Shown here: piece by piece, positions 33,056-42,964 of the stretch
Layout: each line of letters begins with the position of its first letter
Numbering within the stretch: position 1 is the first letter of the stretch
DNA from: Mycobacterium gordonae
GTDB lineage: Bacteria > Actinomycetota > Actinomycetes > Mycobacteriales > Mycobacteriaceae
Direction: 5' to 3'
NCBI RefSeq assembly: GCF_002101675.1
Contig: NZ_LQOY01000093.1
Location: forward strand, 1-64,000
DNA: 64,000 nt
Notes under the pieces: generated by a model
Told to the model about the DNA's origin: nothing
Seen by the model: only the letters and a program-made list of their open reading frames with translations
Databases searched by the model: none
Made by a program: the position numbers and the translations under genes

Positions 33056-34786
33056 TTACCCGTAAGTTAAGGAGAAAACCTGCAATCCCTTGCTGGGTCG
33101 CACCTCGATGATCCCCGCTGACTGACGGGGGTCGGCAACGATCTGGTGCGACGTGGGCGGCCCGTCGATGGCCACGGTGGTGGACTTACCGTTGCGCGTC
33201 ACGGTGAGTGTGCCGGTACCGCCGACGACGACGTAGATGTCCTTGGCGTGGTAGTTGAGCTTGATGGCCGAGTCGTCGCCAGTTGCCGTGGCGCCCTGGT
33301 AGTCCAGCGCCCACGGGCCGCTCAGGGCGAAGCTGTCGGCGGCCAGGTTGGGCGGATAGCGGAACGTCTGCGCGCCCTCGTCGTAGTCGCCGCCGCCGCC
33401 GTAGTTCACGGCTTTGCCGACGGCGAAATAGGTTTCGGCCGTAGTGATCGCTTTGGGCGTGAGGTCGGGCGCACCCACCGGCGCGGGGAGCGCGACACCC
33501 GGGCGGGCGTCGCTGAGTAATTGCCGGATCAGCTGCTCGGTGTCGTCATAGCCACCCTCGCCGAATTTGAGATGGCGCACGGTCCCGTTGGCGTCGATCA
33601 GGTACTCGGCCGGCCAGTAGCGGTTGCGGTAATTGGTCCACGTCGAGTAGTTGTTGTCCAGCGCCACCGGGTATCTGATGTCCAGATCGGCCGCGCCCTT
33701 GGCGACGTTCTCCGGCACTTTTTCGAAGGCGTACTCCGGGGTGTGGACGCCGATGACCTCCAAGCCGGCATGCTTATAGGCCTGATACCAGCCGACGACG
33801 TGCGGGATGGCCCGTTGACAGTTGATGCAGGAGTAGGCCCAGAAGTCGATCAGCACGACCTTGCCGCGCAACGACTTCAACGAAATCGGCCCATTGGCCG
33901 GCGTGTTCAGCCAATTGGTGATTCCCCGCAAATCCGGTGCAGTCCCGCAATTTTCGAGCCTGGCGCCGCCCTGCGTGCAGTTTGCCAACGCCACATTCTG
34001 ATCGGTGACGATGCCGCCGAGCTTCTCCTGCACCTGCTTGGAGCCGGCCACCCTTTCCTGCAGCGATGCGGTGTAGTCAGGAATGGCGCGCTGCAGCACG
34101 GCCGGAAGGTCGAACACCAGAGCCACCGCCAGCAGGATCGTCACGATACCGGCGCCGATCCGGATCTCGCGCTGGCGACGCCGAAATGCACTCACCCGCT
34201 GTGCTATTCGTTGGCCGGCCAACGCGAAGAACAACAACGGCAACGCCGCACCGACGGCGAACGCGGCGGTGAGCACCACGGTGCCCGTGCCGATCTGCGC
34301 GGTCGCCCCGGCCACCACGATCGCGGCCAGCACCGGACCCGCGCACGGCACGTACAGCACCCCGAGCGCCAATCCGAGCCCGAAACCGTTGCCGCGCATC
34401 GCGATCTGGCGCTGCGGGATGCGGGAAAAGGGCCGTTCGAGCAGCTGCTCGAAACGCGGGAAGATCAGACCGACGCCGATCGCGACCAACGCCACCAGCG
34501 CGATCCACCGGATGGCGTCCTGCGGCAGATGCAGCGCGGAGAGCAACGCCGAGCCGAGCAAGGTTACGACGCTGAAACTGAGCACCAGGCCGCCGATCAC
34601 CCGGTAGGGGCGCGACGCTTCCGACCGGGCCACCTTGGGCTTGACCGCTACCGCGCCGTCCGAGGGCGCTTGAGCAGCTGCGCTGTTCGCACCGGAGAAG
34701 AAGAGCACCGGCAGCACCGGAAGGATGCATGGTGAGATGCCGGTGATCAGACCACCGAGAAAGCCGATCAGCGCGAGAGTCCACAT
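33056..34786 (-). CDS. dipZ: DipZ: CcdA-like membrane domain fused to thioredoxin
   Basis: A 576-residue membrane redox protein. Residues 1-230 form the CcdA/DsbD-type domain with redox Cys20 ([13 protein letters not shown]) and Cys148 ([10 protein letters not shown]). An extracytoplasmic thioredoxin-like domain (about 295-430) has CINC (Cys320, Cys323), and residues 435-576 are a beta-rich carbohydrate-module-like domain ([19 protein letters not shown]). It passes electrons from the cytoplasm to exported disulfides. M. tuberculosis DipZ is annotated longer (695 aa), mostly at the N-terminus. A SigK-like promoter sits 8 bp upstream. Confidence 0.93.
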   Translation of the reverse strand: MWTLALIGFLGGLITGISPCILPVLPVLFFSGANSAAAQAPSDGAVAVKPKVARSEASRPYRVIGGLVLSFSVVTLLGSALLSALHLPQDAIRWIALVALVAIGVGLIFPRFEQLLERPFSRIPQRQIAMRGNGFGLGLALGVLYVPCAGPVLAAIVVAGATAQIGTGTVVLTAAFAVGAALPLLFFALAGQRIAQRVSAFRRRQREIRIGAGIVTILLAVALVFDLPAVLQRAIPDYTASLQERVAGSKQVQEKLGGIVTDQNVALANCTQGGARLENCGTAPDLRGITNWLNTPANGPISLKSLRGKVVLIDFWAYSCINCQRAIPHVVGWYQAYKHAGLEVIGVHTPEYAFEKVPENVAKGAADLDIRYPVALDNNYSTWTNYRNRYWPAEYLIDANGTVRHLKFGEGGYDDTEQLIRQLLSDARPGVALPAPVGAPDLTPKAITTAETYFAVGKAVNYGGGGDYDEGAQTFRYPPNLAADSFALSGPWALDYQGATATGDDSAIKLNYHAKDIYVVVGGTGTLTVTRNGKSTTVAIDGPPTSHQIVADPRQSAGIIEVRPSKGLQVFSLTYG

Positions 34787-34793
34787 GTCAGCT

Positions 34794-34820
34794 ATTCGTC
34801 ACGGCGACCATGCTGGATTG
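34794..34820 (-). promoter_or_regulatory. SigK-like promoter of dipZ
   Basis: On the minus strand CAATCC (34815-34820), 16 bp and CGAAT (34794-34798): a near-consensus SigK promoter with one -35 mismatch. Transcription would begin at or very near the dipZ start codon (34786), so the message would be leaderless or nearly so. Confidence 0.6.
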
Positions 34821-34844
34821 GTTCAAAGCCAACGAAACTGGCAA

Positions 34845-34878
34845 GGAAAAAGGCAGCCCACCTGAGGTGGGCTGCCTT
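34845..34878 (-). terminator. Intrinsic terminator of mpt83
   Basis: AAGGCAGCCCACCT (34850-34863) and AGGTGGGCTGCCTT (34865-34878) form a perfect hairpin. Read in the mpt83 direction the stem is followed by TTTTTCC, a clear U-tract that is rare in mycobacteria. It is 19 nt after the mpt83 stop and before dipZ, so dipZ should depend on its own promoter. Confidence 0.88.
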
Positions 34879-34897
34879 GGTCCGACGGCTGCAGACG

Positions 34898-35563
34898 TCA
34901 CTGTGCCGGGGGCATCAGCACCGTGTCGATCATGTAGACCGTCGCGTTGGCGGTGTGCACTCCGCCGCACACCAGGCCCGCGGCGTTGACCTTCAGATCG
35001 TTGCCGGCCCCGGTCACCGTCACATCGGCGCCTTGCAGCGTCTTGTGGGTGCCGGCCACCTTGGCCGGGCTCGCCTGCCCGTTCACCACGTGGTAGGTCA
35101 AGATGCTGTTCAGCAGCTTCGCGTCGGTCTTGAGCTGGTCGATGGTGGCTGCCGGCAGCTTCTCGAAGGCCGCGTTGGTGGGCGCGAAGACGGTGTACTG
35201 GCCGCTGTTCAGCGTGTCCACCAGGTTCACCTGCGGGTTGAGCTTGCCGGACAACGCCGAGGTCAGGGTGCTCAGCATCGGGTTGTTCGACGCCGCCGTC
35301 GCGACCGGGTCCTGGGCCATACCGGCTACCGATCCGGGACCGGTGGGGTTTTGCGCCGCGTACTCCGAGCAGCCGGGTCCGATCAGGTCGGCCGCGGGAT
35401 TAGCAGATGACGGCGCGGCGCTGGGGGTCGCCGAGACGCTCGCGGTGGTGGCGCTGCTGGTGCCCTGGGAGGCGGGCTTGCTGTTGGAACATCCGGCGAG
35501 TCCCGCGATCGCGATCGCCGCCAGAGCCGCCGCTGCCACTGACTTGGCCTGAGTATTCATCAC
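34898..35563 (-). CDS. mpt83: Lipoprotein antigen MPT83, FAS1 domain
   Basis: A 221-residue lipoprotein. Signal peptide with lipobox LAGC (Cys25), a Ser/Thr/Ala/Pro-rich linker of about 30 residues (in M. tuberculosis the linker is glycosylated), then a FAS1 domain nearly identical in layout to MPT70 ([53 protein letters not shown]). Start is GTG 35563 or the directly following ATG 35560. A consensus SigK promoter at 35636-35662 precedes it. It is divergent from dxr. Confidence 0.96.
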   Translation of the reverse strand: MMNTQAKSVAAAALAAIAIAGLAGCSNSKPASQGTSSATTASVSATPSAAPSSANPAADLIGPGCSEYAAQNPTGPGSVAGMAQDPVATAASNNPMLSTLTSALSGKLNPQVNLVDTLNSGQYTVFAPTNAAFEKLPAATIDQLKTDAKLLNSILTYHVVNGQASPAKVAGTHKTLQGADVTVTGAGNDLKVNAAGLVCGGVHTANATVYMIDTVLMPPAQ

Positions 35564-35635
35564 GTGTCAATTCCTTTGCTGGAGAACAGTTTCCAGGCGA
35601 CGGCCAGCGCCGCCCTAAGTGCCGTACACCAAGTC

Positions 35636-35662
35636 ATTCGGAGTGAGGCCGATCAGGGATGG
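35636..35662 (-). promoter_or_regulatory. SigK promoter of mpt83
   Basis: On the minus strand CCATCC (35657-35662), 16 bp and CGAAT (35636-35640), a full consensus match with the same spacing as at mpt70. The start point near 35628 gives a leader of about 65 nt. The -35 box is 32 bp from the divergent dxr start codon. Confidence 0.85.
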
Positions 35663-35694
35663 GTGCGAGTTTGAAAAGGCGGCACAATGGGTGG

Positions 35695-36903
35695 GTGACT
35701 TTCTCGGGCGACGGCCAGGATGGGCAGGCTGCCGGCGAGCGGCTGCGCGTACTGGTGCTGGGCAGCACCGGGTCCATCGGCACCCAGGCGCTGGAGGTCA
35801 TCGCCGCCAACCCGGACCGGTTCGAGATCGTCGGCCTGGCCGCCGGCGGCGCCAACCTGGACACGCTGCTGCGCCAACGTGCCGAGACCGGGGTCACCAA
35901 CATCGCCGTCGCCGACGCCGACGCCGCCGCGCGGGCCGGTGACATCCGGTTCCAAGGCCCCGACGCCGTCACCCGTCTCGTGCAGGAGACCGAGGCCGAC
36001 GTGGTCCTCAATGCTCTGGTCGGGGCGCTCGGCCTGCGTCCCACGCTGGCCGCGCTGGAATCGGGCGCCCGCCTGGCGCTGGCCAACAAGGAGTCCCTGG
36101 TCGCCGGCGGCCCGTTGGTGCTGCGTGCGGCCCGGCCGGGCCAAATCGTGCCGGTCGACTCCGAACACTCCGCACTGGCACAGTGCCTGCGCGGCGGCAC
36201 CCCCGACGAGGTCGCGAAGCTGATTCTGACCGCCTCCGGGGGGCCGTTCCGCGGCTGGTCGGCCGCCGACCTCGAGGGCGTGACGCCCGAACAGGCCGGC
36301 GCGCACCCCACCTGGTCGATGGGCCCGATGAATACGCTGAACTCGGCGTCGCTGGTCAACAAGGGGCTCGAACTCATCGAAACCCACCTGTTGTTCGGCA
36401 TCCCCTACGACCGCATCGAGGTGGTGGTCCACCCGCAATCGATCATCCACTCGATGGTGACTTTCATCGACGGCTCGACCATCGCCCAGGCCAGCCCACC
36501 GGACATGAAGCTGCCCATTTCGCTGGCCCTGGGCTGGCCACACCGGGTACCGGGAGCGGCCACCTGCTGCGACTTCTCCACCGCTTCTACCTGGGAATTC
36601 GAGCCTCTGGATGCCGCTGTGTTCCCGGCCGTCGAGCTGGCGCGTCAGGCCGGGGGAACCGGAGGCTGCATGACAGCCGTTTACAACGCGGCTAACGAAG
36701 AGGCGGCCGAAGCGTTTCTCAAAGGACGGATCGGTTTTCCTGCCATCGTCGCCACCATCGCCGACGTGCTGCACGCTGCCGACCAATGGGCCGCGTCACC
36801 CGCTACCGTGGATGACGTACTCGAGGCGCAGCGCTGGGCCCGCGAGCGGGCTCAAAGCGCGATGGCGACACCGGCGTCGGTCAGAGTCTCGGGCATGGCG
36901 TGA
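35695..36903 (+). CDS. dxr: 1-deoxy-D-xylulose 5-phosphate reductoisomerase
   Basis: A 402-residue enzyme converting DXP to MEP in the non-mevalonate isoprenoid pathway. The NADPH loop is [15 protein letters not shown], the metal and substrate blocks are [24 protein letters not shown] and [11 protein letters not shown], and [24 protein letters not shown] is the family motif around the flexible loop. GTG 35695 was chosen over ATG 35659. GGCACAATGG just upstream resembles the rpsP and rplS promoter motif and would give a leaderless message. ispG, two genes on, is in the same pathway. Confidence 0.96.
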   Translation: MTFSGDGQDGQAAGERLRVLVLGSTGSIGTQALEVIAANPDRFEIVGLAAGGANLDTLLRQRAETGVTNIAVADADAAARAGDIRFQGPDAVTRLVQETEADVVLNALVGALGLRPTLAALESGARLALANKESLVAGGPLVLRAARPGQIVPVDSEHSALAQCLRGGTPDEVAKLILTASGGPFRGWSAADLEGVTPEQAGAHPTWSMGPMNTLNSASLVNKGLELIETHLLFGIPYDRIEVVVHPQSIIHSMVTFIDGSTIAQASPPDMKLPISLALGWPHRVPGAATCCDFSTASTWEFEPLDAAVFPAVELARQAGGTGGCMTAVYNAANEEAAEAFLKGRIGFPAIVATIADVLHAADQWAASPATVDDVLEAQRWARERAQSAMATPASVRVSGMA

Positions 36904-36922
36904 GAAAGGTCGTAACAGACAA

Positions 36923-38137
36923 ATGATGTTCGTTATCGGCATTGTGCTGTTCGCACTCGCCATCCTCATCTCGGTCGCTCTGCACGAGTGCGGACACATG
37001 TGGGCCGCCCGCGCCACCGGCATGAAGGTGCGCCGCTACTTCGTCGGCTTCGGCCCCACGCTGTGGTCCACCCGGCGCGGCGAGACGCAGTACGGCATCA
37101 AGGCCATCCCGGCGGGCGGTTTCTGCGACATCGCCGGCATGACGCCGGTCGAGGAACTCGCTCCCGATGAGCAGGACCGCGCGATGTACAAGCAGGCCAC
37201 CTGGAAGCGGGTGGCGGTGCTCTTCGCCGGCCCGGGCATGAACTTCGTCATCTGCCTGGTGTTGCTCTACGCCATCGCGTTGGTCTGGGGCCTGCCCAAC
37301 CTGCACCCGTCCGACAAGGCCATCGTCGGCGAAACGGGTTGTGTCGCACAGGAAGTCAGCCAAGGCAAGCTGGACAAGTGTAACGGCCCGGGCCCCGCGG
37401 CACAGGCGGGTATGCGCCCCGGAGACGTCGTCGTCAAGGTCGGCGACACCCCGGTGAACACGTTCGAGGACATGGCCAACGCGGTGCGCAAGCTGCACGG
37501 CACCGTGCCGATCGTCGTCGAGCGCGACGGCAAGACGATCACCACCAACGTCACCGTCGAATCCACCCGTCGGTATGTCCCCAGCGGACAGAACAATCAG
37601 CTCGAGCCGGCCAACGTCGGCGCCATCGGCGTCGGCGCTCCTCGCAACGAGCCCACCCGCTACAACGTGCTGACCGCCGCGCCGGCCACCGTAGCCTTCG
37701 CCGGGCAGTTGACCGTCGAGGTCGGCAAGTCACTGGCTGCCATACCGACCAAGGTCGGCGCGCTCTTCCACGCGATCGGCGGCGGCCAACGCGACCCGCA
37801 GACGCCGATGAGCGTCGTCGGTGCCAGCATCGTCGGCGGCGACACCGTCGACCACGGGCTGTGGGTGGCGTTCTGGTTCTTCCTGGCTCAGCTGAACCTG
37901 GTGCTGGGCGCGATCAACTTGCTGCCCTTGTTGCCTTTTGACGGCGGCCACATCGCGGTTGCGCTGTTCGAGAAGATCCGCAACTCGATCCGCACCGCTC
38001 GCGGCAAGGTGGCGGCCGCGCCGGTGAACTATTTGAAGCTGATGCCGGCGACCTATGTGGTGCTGATCTTCGTGGTCGGCTACATGCTGTTGACCGTCAC
38101 CGCTGACCTGGTCAACCCGATCCGGCTCTTCCAGTAA
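36923..38137 (+). CDS. rip1: Site-2 protease Rip1 (RseP-like)
   Basis: A 404-residue intramembrane zinc protease, the length of Rv2869c. The metal motif HECGH is at residues 21-25 in the first helix and the second metal motif is [10 protein letters not shown] near residue 340. A PDZ domain occupies about 135-215 ([22 protein letters not shown]). It cuts anti-sigma factors such as RskA, RslA and RsmA in M. tuberculosis; RskA controls SigK, whose target genes are the neighbours at 32-36 kb. ATG 36923 follows the dxr stop by 19 nt; the reading from 36812 lies inside dxr. Confidence 0.96.
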   Translation: MMFVIGIVLFALAILISVALHECGHMWAARATGMKVRRYFVGFGPTLWSTRRGETQYGIKAIPAGGFCDIAGMTPVEELAPDEQDRAMYKQATWKRVAVLFAGPGMNFVICLVLLYAIALVWGLPNLHPSDKAIVGETGCVAQEVSQGKLDKCNGPGPAAQAGMRPGDVVVKVGDTPVNTFEDMANAVRKLHGTVPIVVERDGKTITTNVTVESTRRYVPSGQNNQLEPANVGAIGVGAPRNEPTRYNVLTAAPATVAFAGQLTVEVGKSLAAIPTKVGALFHAIGGGQRDPQTPMSVVGASIVGGDTVDHGLWVAFWFFLAQLNLVLGAINLLPLLPFDGGHIAVALFEKIRNSIRTARGKVAAAPVNYLKLMPATYVVLIFVVGYMLLTVTADLVNPIRLFQ

Positions 38138-38159
38138 CGACAGAGAAGGTGAACACACT

Positions 38160-39332
38160 GTGACCATTGGCCTGGGCATGCCGCAACCCCCGGCGCCCAC
38201 GCTCGCCCCCCGGCGTCCCACCCGTCAGCTCATGGTCCGCGACGTCGGTGTCGGCAGCGACTACCCGATCTCCGTGCAGTCGATGTGCACGACCAAGACC
38301 CACGACGTCAACTCGACCCTGCAGCAGATTGCGGAATTGACTGCGGCGGGCTGTGACATTGTCCGAGTGGCCTGCCCGCGGCAGGAGGACGCCGACGCGC
38401 TCGCCGAGATCGCCCGGCACAGCCAGATCCCGGTGATCGCCGACATCCATTTCCAGCCGAAGTACATCTTCGCCGCGATCGACGCCGGCTGCGCCGCGGT
38501 GCGCGTCAACCCGGGCAATATCAAGGAGTTCGACGGCCGGGTCGGCGAAGTCGCCAAGGCGGCCGGAGCCGCGGGCGTCCCGATCCGCATCGGCGTCAAC
38601 GCGGGCTCACTCGACAAGCGGTTCATGGCCAAGTACGGCAAGGCCACCCCCGAGGCGCTCGTCGAGTCGGCGCTGTGGGAGGCCTCGCTGTTCGAGGAGC
38701 ACGGCTTCGGCAACATCAAGATCAGCGTCAAGCACAACGACCCGGTGGTCATGGTCGCCGCCTACGAGCAGCTGGCCGCGCAGTGCGACTACCCGCTGCA
38801 CCTCGGAGTGACCGAGGCCGGCCCGGCGTTTCAGGGCACCATCAAGTCCGCGGTCGCCTTCGGTGCACTGCTCTCGCGCGGCATCGGGGACACCATCCGG
38901 GTGTCGTTGTCGGCGCCGCCGGTCGAGGAAGTCAAGGTCGGCACTCAGATCCTGGAGTCGCTGAACCTGCGGCCGCGCAAGTTGGAGATCGTGTCGTGTC
39001 CGTCGTGCGGGCGCGCGCAGGTCGACGTCTACACCCTGGCCAACGAAGTCAGCGCCGGCCTGGATGGCCTGGAAGTGCCGCTGCGGGTGGCGGTGATGGG
39101 CTGCGTCGTGAACGGGCCGGGGGAGGCGCGCGAGGCCGACCTCGGCGTGGCCTCGGGCAACGGCAAGGGCCAGATCTTCGTCAAGGGCGAAGTCATCAAA
39201 ACCGTGCCCGAAGCCCAGATCGTCGAAACGCTGATCGAGGAAGCGATGCGGCTCGCCGAGCAAATGGGTCTGGAAACCGAGAACGATCCCGGGACGGCAG
39301 CGAGCGGTTCGCCTATTGTGACCGTAAGCTGA
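38160..39332 (+). CDS. ispG: 4-hydroxy-3-methylbut-2-enyl diphosphate synthase IspG/GcpE
   Basis: A 390-residue iron-sulfur enzyme making HMBPP from MEcPP. The TIM-barrel half starts [15 protein letters not shown] and [14 protein letters not shown]; the [4Fe-4S] ligands are in the C-terminal half, [10 protein letters not shown] and [14 protein letters not shown]. Start GTG 38160 is 22 nt after rip1. The dxr-rip1-ispG order with spacing under 25 nt suggests one transcript and is conserved in mycobacteria. The C-terminal 15 residues are variable. Confidence 0.96.
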   Translation: MTIGLGMPQPPAPTLAPRRPTRQLMVRDVGVGSDYPISVQSMCTTKTHDVNSTLQQIAELTAAGCDIVRVACPRQEDADALAEIARHSQIPVIADIHFQPKYIFAAIDAGCAAVRVNPGNIKEFDGRVGEVAKAAGAAGVPIRIGVNAGSLDKRFMAKYGKATPEALVESALWEASLFEEHGFGNIKISVKHNDPVVMVAAYEQLAAQCDYPLHLGVTEAGPAFQGTIKSAVAFGALLSRGIGDTIRVSLSAPPVEEVKVGTQILESLNLRPRKLEIVSCPSCGRAQVDVYTLANEVSAGLDGLEVPLRVAVMGCVVNGPGEAREADLGVASGNGKGQIFVKGEVIKTVPEAQIVETLIEEAMRLAEQMGLETENDPGTAASGSPIVTVS

Positions 39333-39333
39333 G

Positions 39334-39362
39334 AAGGGCCACGCGCGTAGCTTTTCGGTGGC
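39334..39362 (+). terminator. Hairpin after ispG
   Basis: GGGCCAC (39334-39340) pairs with GTGGCCC (39356-39362) around a 15-nt loop, 2 nt after the ispG stop. No T-tract follows, so the strength is uncertain; the next start is 29 nt further on. Confidence 0.35.
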
Positions 39363-39391
39363 CCACAGTACGCATCACAGAAGGTTATGAG

Positions 39392-40246
39392 ATGTCGGCT
39401 CCGCCCATCTTGCGCCTCGTCGGCGAGAGGCGGGTTTCGGTGGTGCGCGACGCCGCCGCCGTCTGGCGGGTACTCGGGGACAATCCGGTCGAGTCCTGCA
39501 TGGTCGCCGCGCGGGTGGCCGACTACGGCGTCGAACCCAATTCGATTGGCGGAGAATTGTGGACCCGGCGCGCTCCGGAGGAGTCGCTGTGTTTCGCCGG
39601 TGCCAACCTGATCCCGCTGCGCGGAAATCTGATCGATCTCAATGCGTTCGCCGACGAGGCCAAGAGCACGGCCCGCCGGTGCTCGTCGCTGGTGGGCCGC
39701 GCCGACCTGGTGCTGCCCATGTGGCGGCGGCTCGAGTCGGCCTGGGGCCCGGCCCGTGACGTGCGCGACCGCCAGCCGCTGATGGCGCTCAACAGCCACC
39801 CCAACTGCACGCTGGACACCGAAGTGCGCCAGGTCCGGCCCGAAGAACTCGACGCCTACCTGGTCGCGGCCGTGGACATGTTCATCGGCGAAGTCGGGGT
39901 CGACCCGCGGATGGGCGACGGCGGCCGTGGTTACCGACGGCGCGTGGCCAGCCTGATCGCGGCCGGACGGGCCTGGGCCCGGTTCGAGCACGGCCAGGTC
40001 GTGTTCAAGGCCGAGGTGGGTTCGCAGTCGCCGTCGGTCGGACAGATCCAGGGAGTCTGGGTGCATCCCGAGTGCCGTGGCCAGGGGCTGGGCACCACCG
40101 GCACCGCCACGCTGGCCGCCGTGATCGTCGGCAGTGGACGCGTCGCCAGCCTGTACGTCAACGACTTCAACACGGTCGCCCGCGCTGCGTATGCCCGTGT
40201 CGGGTTCAAAGAGGTCGGCACCTTCGCCACGGTGCTGCTCGATTAG
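39392..40246 (+). CDS. GNAT acetyltransferase with DUF4081 N-domain
   Basis: A 284-residue protein, equal to Rv2867c. The N-terminal half is the DUF4081 domain (VWRVLGDNPVESCMVAARVAD). The C-terminal half is a GNAT fold with the acetyl-CoA loop IQGVWVHPECRGQGLGTTGTA and the closing strand VARAAYARVGFKEVGTFATVL. The acceptor is unknown. It stands 59 nt after ispG and may be in the same transcript. In M. tuberculosis I recall a relFG pair following; nothing of the kind is present here. Confidence 0.9.
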   Translation: MSAPPILRLVGERRVSVVRDAAAVWRVLGDNPVESCMVAARVADYGVEPNSIGGELWTRRAPEESLCFAGANLIPLRGNLIDLNAFADEAKSTARRCSSLVGRADLVLPMWRRLESAWGPARDVRDRQPLMALNSHPNCTLDTEVRQVRPEELDAYLVAAVDMFIGEVGVDPRMGDGGRGYRRRVASLIAAGRAWARFEHGQVVFKAEVGSQSPSVGQIQGVWVHPECRGQGLGTTGTATLAAVIVGSGRVASLYVNDFNTVARAAYARVGFKEVGTFATVLLD

Positions 40247-40394
40247 TAGCCGTTTCCGCGAGTGGAACCGTACTGCGTAAATCGGCGCTCGAAATCGCAG
40301 CCTCGTTCCGCTCGCAATTCCCCGCCGCGGATAACGGTCGGGTCTCGGTGTGTCTGCGTCGGCGCGGCGGCCACGGTCCATAACATCAGTACCG

Positions 40395-42212
40395 ATGGTC
40401 ACAATTTTCTCACGAACAACATTGGCAACATCGGTCGCAGGGTTGCTGGTGGCGCTGACCGTGTTGCCCGGCTGCACGCCCAAGCCCGAAGGGCCCGGCC
40501 CGGCCGCCGAGAGGTTCCTGGCAGCACTGTCGGTCGGTGACACCGCGACCGCCGCCCAGCTCAGCGACAACCCGAACGAAGCCCGCGAGGCGCTCAACGC
40601 CGCCTGGGCCGGCCTGCAGGCCGTCCACCTGGATGCGCAGGTGCTGAGCTCGAAGTACGCCGAGGACACCGGCACCGTCGTGTACCGGTTCACCTGGCAC
40701 CTGCCCAAGAACCGGACCTGGAGCTACGACGGCCAGCTGAAGATGGCCCGCGACGAGGGGCACTGGCAGGTCCGTTGGGCGACCACCGGGCTGCACCCGA
40801 AGCTGGGGGAGCACCAGACGTTTGCGCTGCGGGCTGACCAACCGCGGCGCGCCTCGGTGAACGAACTGGGCGGCTCGGACGTACTGGCGCCCGGCTACAT
40901 CTACAACTACTCGCTTGACGCCACCAAGGCCGGGCCGGACCTGATCGGGACCGCGCACGCCATTGTGGACACCTTGCATCCTTTCAACGACACGCTCAAC
41001 GATCCCCAGCTGCTGGCCGAGATGGCCAGCTCGGCCACCCAGCCGATCGATCTGGCCACGCTGCTGCCCGACGACAGCAACCGGGTGTTCCCGGCCATCG
41101 GCCAATTGCCCGGGGTCGTCATCACCCCGCACCCCGAGCTGCTGCCCACCGATCCGAATTTCGCGCCCGCGGTCATGGCCGAGGTCAAGAAGGCCGTCGT
41201 CGACCAACTTGACGGCCAGGCCGGATGGCGAATCGTCAGCACCAACCAGAACGGTGTCGACGTCGCGGTGCTGCACGAGGTGGAAGGCTCGCCGGCGCCG
41301 TCGGTGTCGATCACGCTGGACCGGGCCGTGCAGAACGCCGCCCAGCATGCGGTGGACACCCGCGGTGGCAAAGCGATGCTGGTCGTGCTCAAGCCGTCGA
41401 CCGGGGAGATCCTGGCCGTCGCGCAGAACGCCGGAGCGAACGCCGAGGGCCTGCTGGCTACGACCGGCCTCTACCCGCCCGGGTCGACCTTCAAGATGGT
41501 CACCGCCGGCGCCGCCGTCGATCGCGACATGGCGACCCCCAACACGATGGTCGGCTGCCCGGGCCACATCGACATCGGCCACCGCACCATCCCGAATTAC
41601 GGCGGCTTCGATCTCGGCGTGGTGCCCATGTCGCGCGCCTTCGCCAGTTCGTGCAACACCACCTTCGCCGAACTGAGTTCCAAACTGCCGCCGCGCGGTC
41701 TGACGCAGGCGGCCACCCGTTACGGCATCGGGCTGGACTATCAGGTGGAGGGCATCACGACCGTGACCGGGTCGGTGCCCCCGACCGTCGATCTGACCGA
41801 ACGCACCGAGGACGGATTCGGCCAGGGTCGGGTGCTGGCCAGCCCCTTCGGCATGGCGCTGGTGGCAGCCACAGTTGCCGCCGGCAAGACACCGGTGCCG
41901 CAGTTGATCGCGGGCCGCCCGACCACTGTCGCCGGCGACAACACTCCGATCAGCCCGAAGATGGTCGAGGCGCTGCGTCCGATGATGCGGCTGGTCGTCA
42001 CCAATGGCACCGCGAAGGAGATCGCGGGCTGCGGGGAGGTGTACGGCAAGACCGGGGAAGCCGAGTTCGCGGGCGGCTCGCATTCCTGGTTCGCCGGGTA
42101 CCGCGGCGACCTGGCGTTCGCGGCGCTGATCGTCGGGGGCGGCAGCTCGGAATACGCCGTCCGGATGACCAAAGTGATGTTCGACTCGCTGCCGCCGGGC
42201 TACCTGGCCTAA
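40395..42212 (+). CDS. Penicillin-binding lipoprotein
   Basis: A 605-residue lipoprotein PBP like Rv2864c. The signal peptide ends in the lipobox VLPGC (Cys27); then an NTF2-like MecA_N domain (about 35-145), a dimerisation segment and a transpeptidase domain with SxxK = STFK (Ser364, Lys367), SxN = SCN (419-421) and KTG in VYGKTGEAEFAG near 545. It crosslinks peptidoglycan or contributes to beta-lactam response. ATG 40395 was chosen since it opens the signal peptide; ATG 40350 adds 15 residues without merit. A 148-bp gap precedes it. Confidence 0.94.
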   Translation: MVTIFSRTTLATSVAGLLVALTVLPGCTPKPEGPGPAAERFLAALSVGDTATAAQLSDNPNEAREALNAAWAGLQAVHLDAQVLSSKYAEDTGTVVYRFTWHLPKNRTWSYDGQLKMARDEGHWQVRWATTGLHPKLGEHQTFALRADQPRRASVNELGGSDVLAPGYIYNYSLDATKAGPDLIGTAHAIVDTLHPFNDTLNDPQLLAEMASSATQPIDLATLLPDDSNRVFPAIGQLPGVVITPHPELLPTDPNFAPAVMAEVKKAVVDQLDGQAGWRIVSTNQNGVDVAVLHEVEGSPAPSVSITLDRAVQNAAQHAVDTRGGKAMLVVLKPSTGEILAVAQNAGANAEGLLATTGLYPPGSTFKMVTAGAAVDRDMATPNTMVGCPGHIDIGHRTIPNYGGFDLGVVPMSRAFASSCNTTFAELSSKLPPRGLTQAATRYGIGLDYQVEGITTVTGSVPPTVDLTERTEDGFGQGRVLASPFGMALVAATVAAGKTPVPQLIAGRPTTVAGDNTPISPKMVEALRPMMRLVVTNGTAKEIAGCGEVYGKTGEAEFAGGSHSWFAGYRGDLAFAALIVGGGSSEYAVRMTKVMFDSLPPGYLA

Positions 42213-42249
42213 CAGGATTGCCGACCCGCAACAGCGGTAAGTTGCGAAG

Positions 42250-42840
42250 GTGAGCACGACCGGGCCGGGTGGGGACATGGCGGCGATGCGGGTGTCGGAC
42301 GCCGACCGCAACGGCACCACGCGCCGGCTGCAGAATGCCCTGGCGCTCGGACTGATCGACATCGACGAGTTCGAACAGCGCACCCGCCAGGTGTCGTATG
42401 CGCGCACCCGCGACGAGTTGGACTCGCTGGTGGGCGACCTGCCCGCGCCGGGGGCGATCGTCACCTCGGCGACCGACCGGGTGGAACTGCGGGGCTGGGC
42501 CGGCTCCTTGAAGCGCCACGGTGAGTGGATGGTGCCCACCCGGCTTTCGCTGGTGCGCCGGTTCGGGTCGATCGACCTGGACCTGACCAAGGCGCGGTTT
42601 GCGGGTCCGGTGGTGGTCATCGAACTCGACATGAAATTCGGCTCGCTGAATCTCTGGCTGCCCGAAGGCGCCAGCGCGTCGATCGACAACGTCGAGGCGT
42701 ATGTGGGCAGCGCGTCGGATCGGCGCAAGGATCCGCCGGCCGAAGGCAATCCGCACGTCGTATTGAGCGGCCAGGTGGTGTTCGGCTCCGTGATCATTCG
42801 AGGGCCGCGACGCAACCTTTTGCGCCGGCCCCGATCCTGA
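42250..42840 (+). CDS. DUF1707 domain protein
   Basis: A 196-residue protein. The N-terminal DUF1707 domain is [34 protein letters not shown], a short helical module often fused to membrane or sensor domains. Residues 80-190 are a beta-rich cell-wall-active-antibiotics-response-like domain ([36 protein letters not shown]). No membrane helix is present. Start GTG 42250. It corresponds to Rv2862c by position. Its molecular role is unknown. Confidence 0.87.
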   Translation: MSTTGPGGDMAAMRVSDADRNGTTRRLQNALALGLIDIDEFEQRTRQVSYARTRDELDSLVGDLPAPGAIVTSATDRVELRGWAGSLKRHGEWMVPTRLSLVRRFGSIDLDLTKARFAGPVVVIELDMKFGSLNLWLPEGASASIDNVEAYVGSASDRRKDPPAEGNPHVVLSGQVVFGSVIIRGPRRNLLRRPRS

Positions 42841-42856
42841 GGTGGGGCGTGCCCAG

Positions 42857-42905
42857 CCTGAAGATGTGCAGCGAAAGTGCGAGCAAGGCCCTGCAGATCT
42901 TCAGG
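42857..42905. repeat. Dispersed palindromic repeat, copy 4
   Basis: CCTGAAGATGTGCAG (42857-42871) pairs with CTGCAGATCTTCAGG (42891-42905), one mismatch, around CGAAAGTGCGAGCAAGGCC. The same family as copies 1 and 2; it sits 16 nt after the DUF1707 stop and 60 nt before map. Confidence 0.8.
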
Positions 42906-42964
42906 GTCGGTGCGGTGCGGGCGCTCGGCGGCACCACGGGCGCGGCATCGTTAAGCTAGCTGCC

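Noticed and set aside
40410..42815. 801-residue open frame on the minus strand
   Set aside because: It is antisense to the PBP and DUF1707 genes, has low-complexity Arg/Gly/His-rich sequence and no recognised domain; long antisense frames are usual in GC-rich DNA.
42842..42964. Longer N-terminus for methionine aminopeptidase
   Set aside because: The 41 added residues are coded by the palindromic repeat; [10 protein letters not shown] at 42965 is the usual start.
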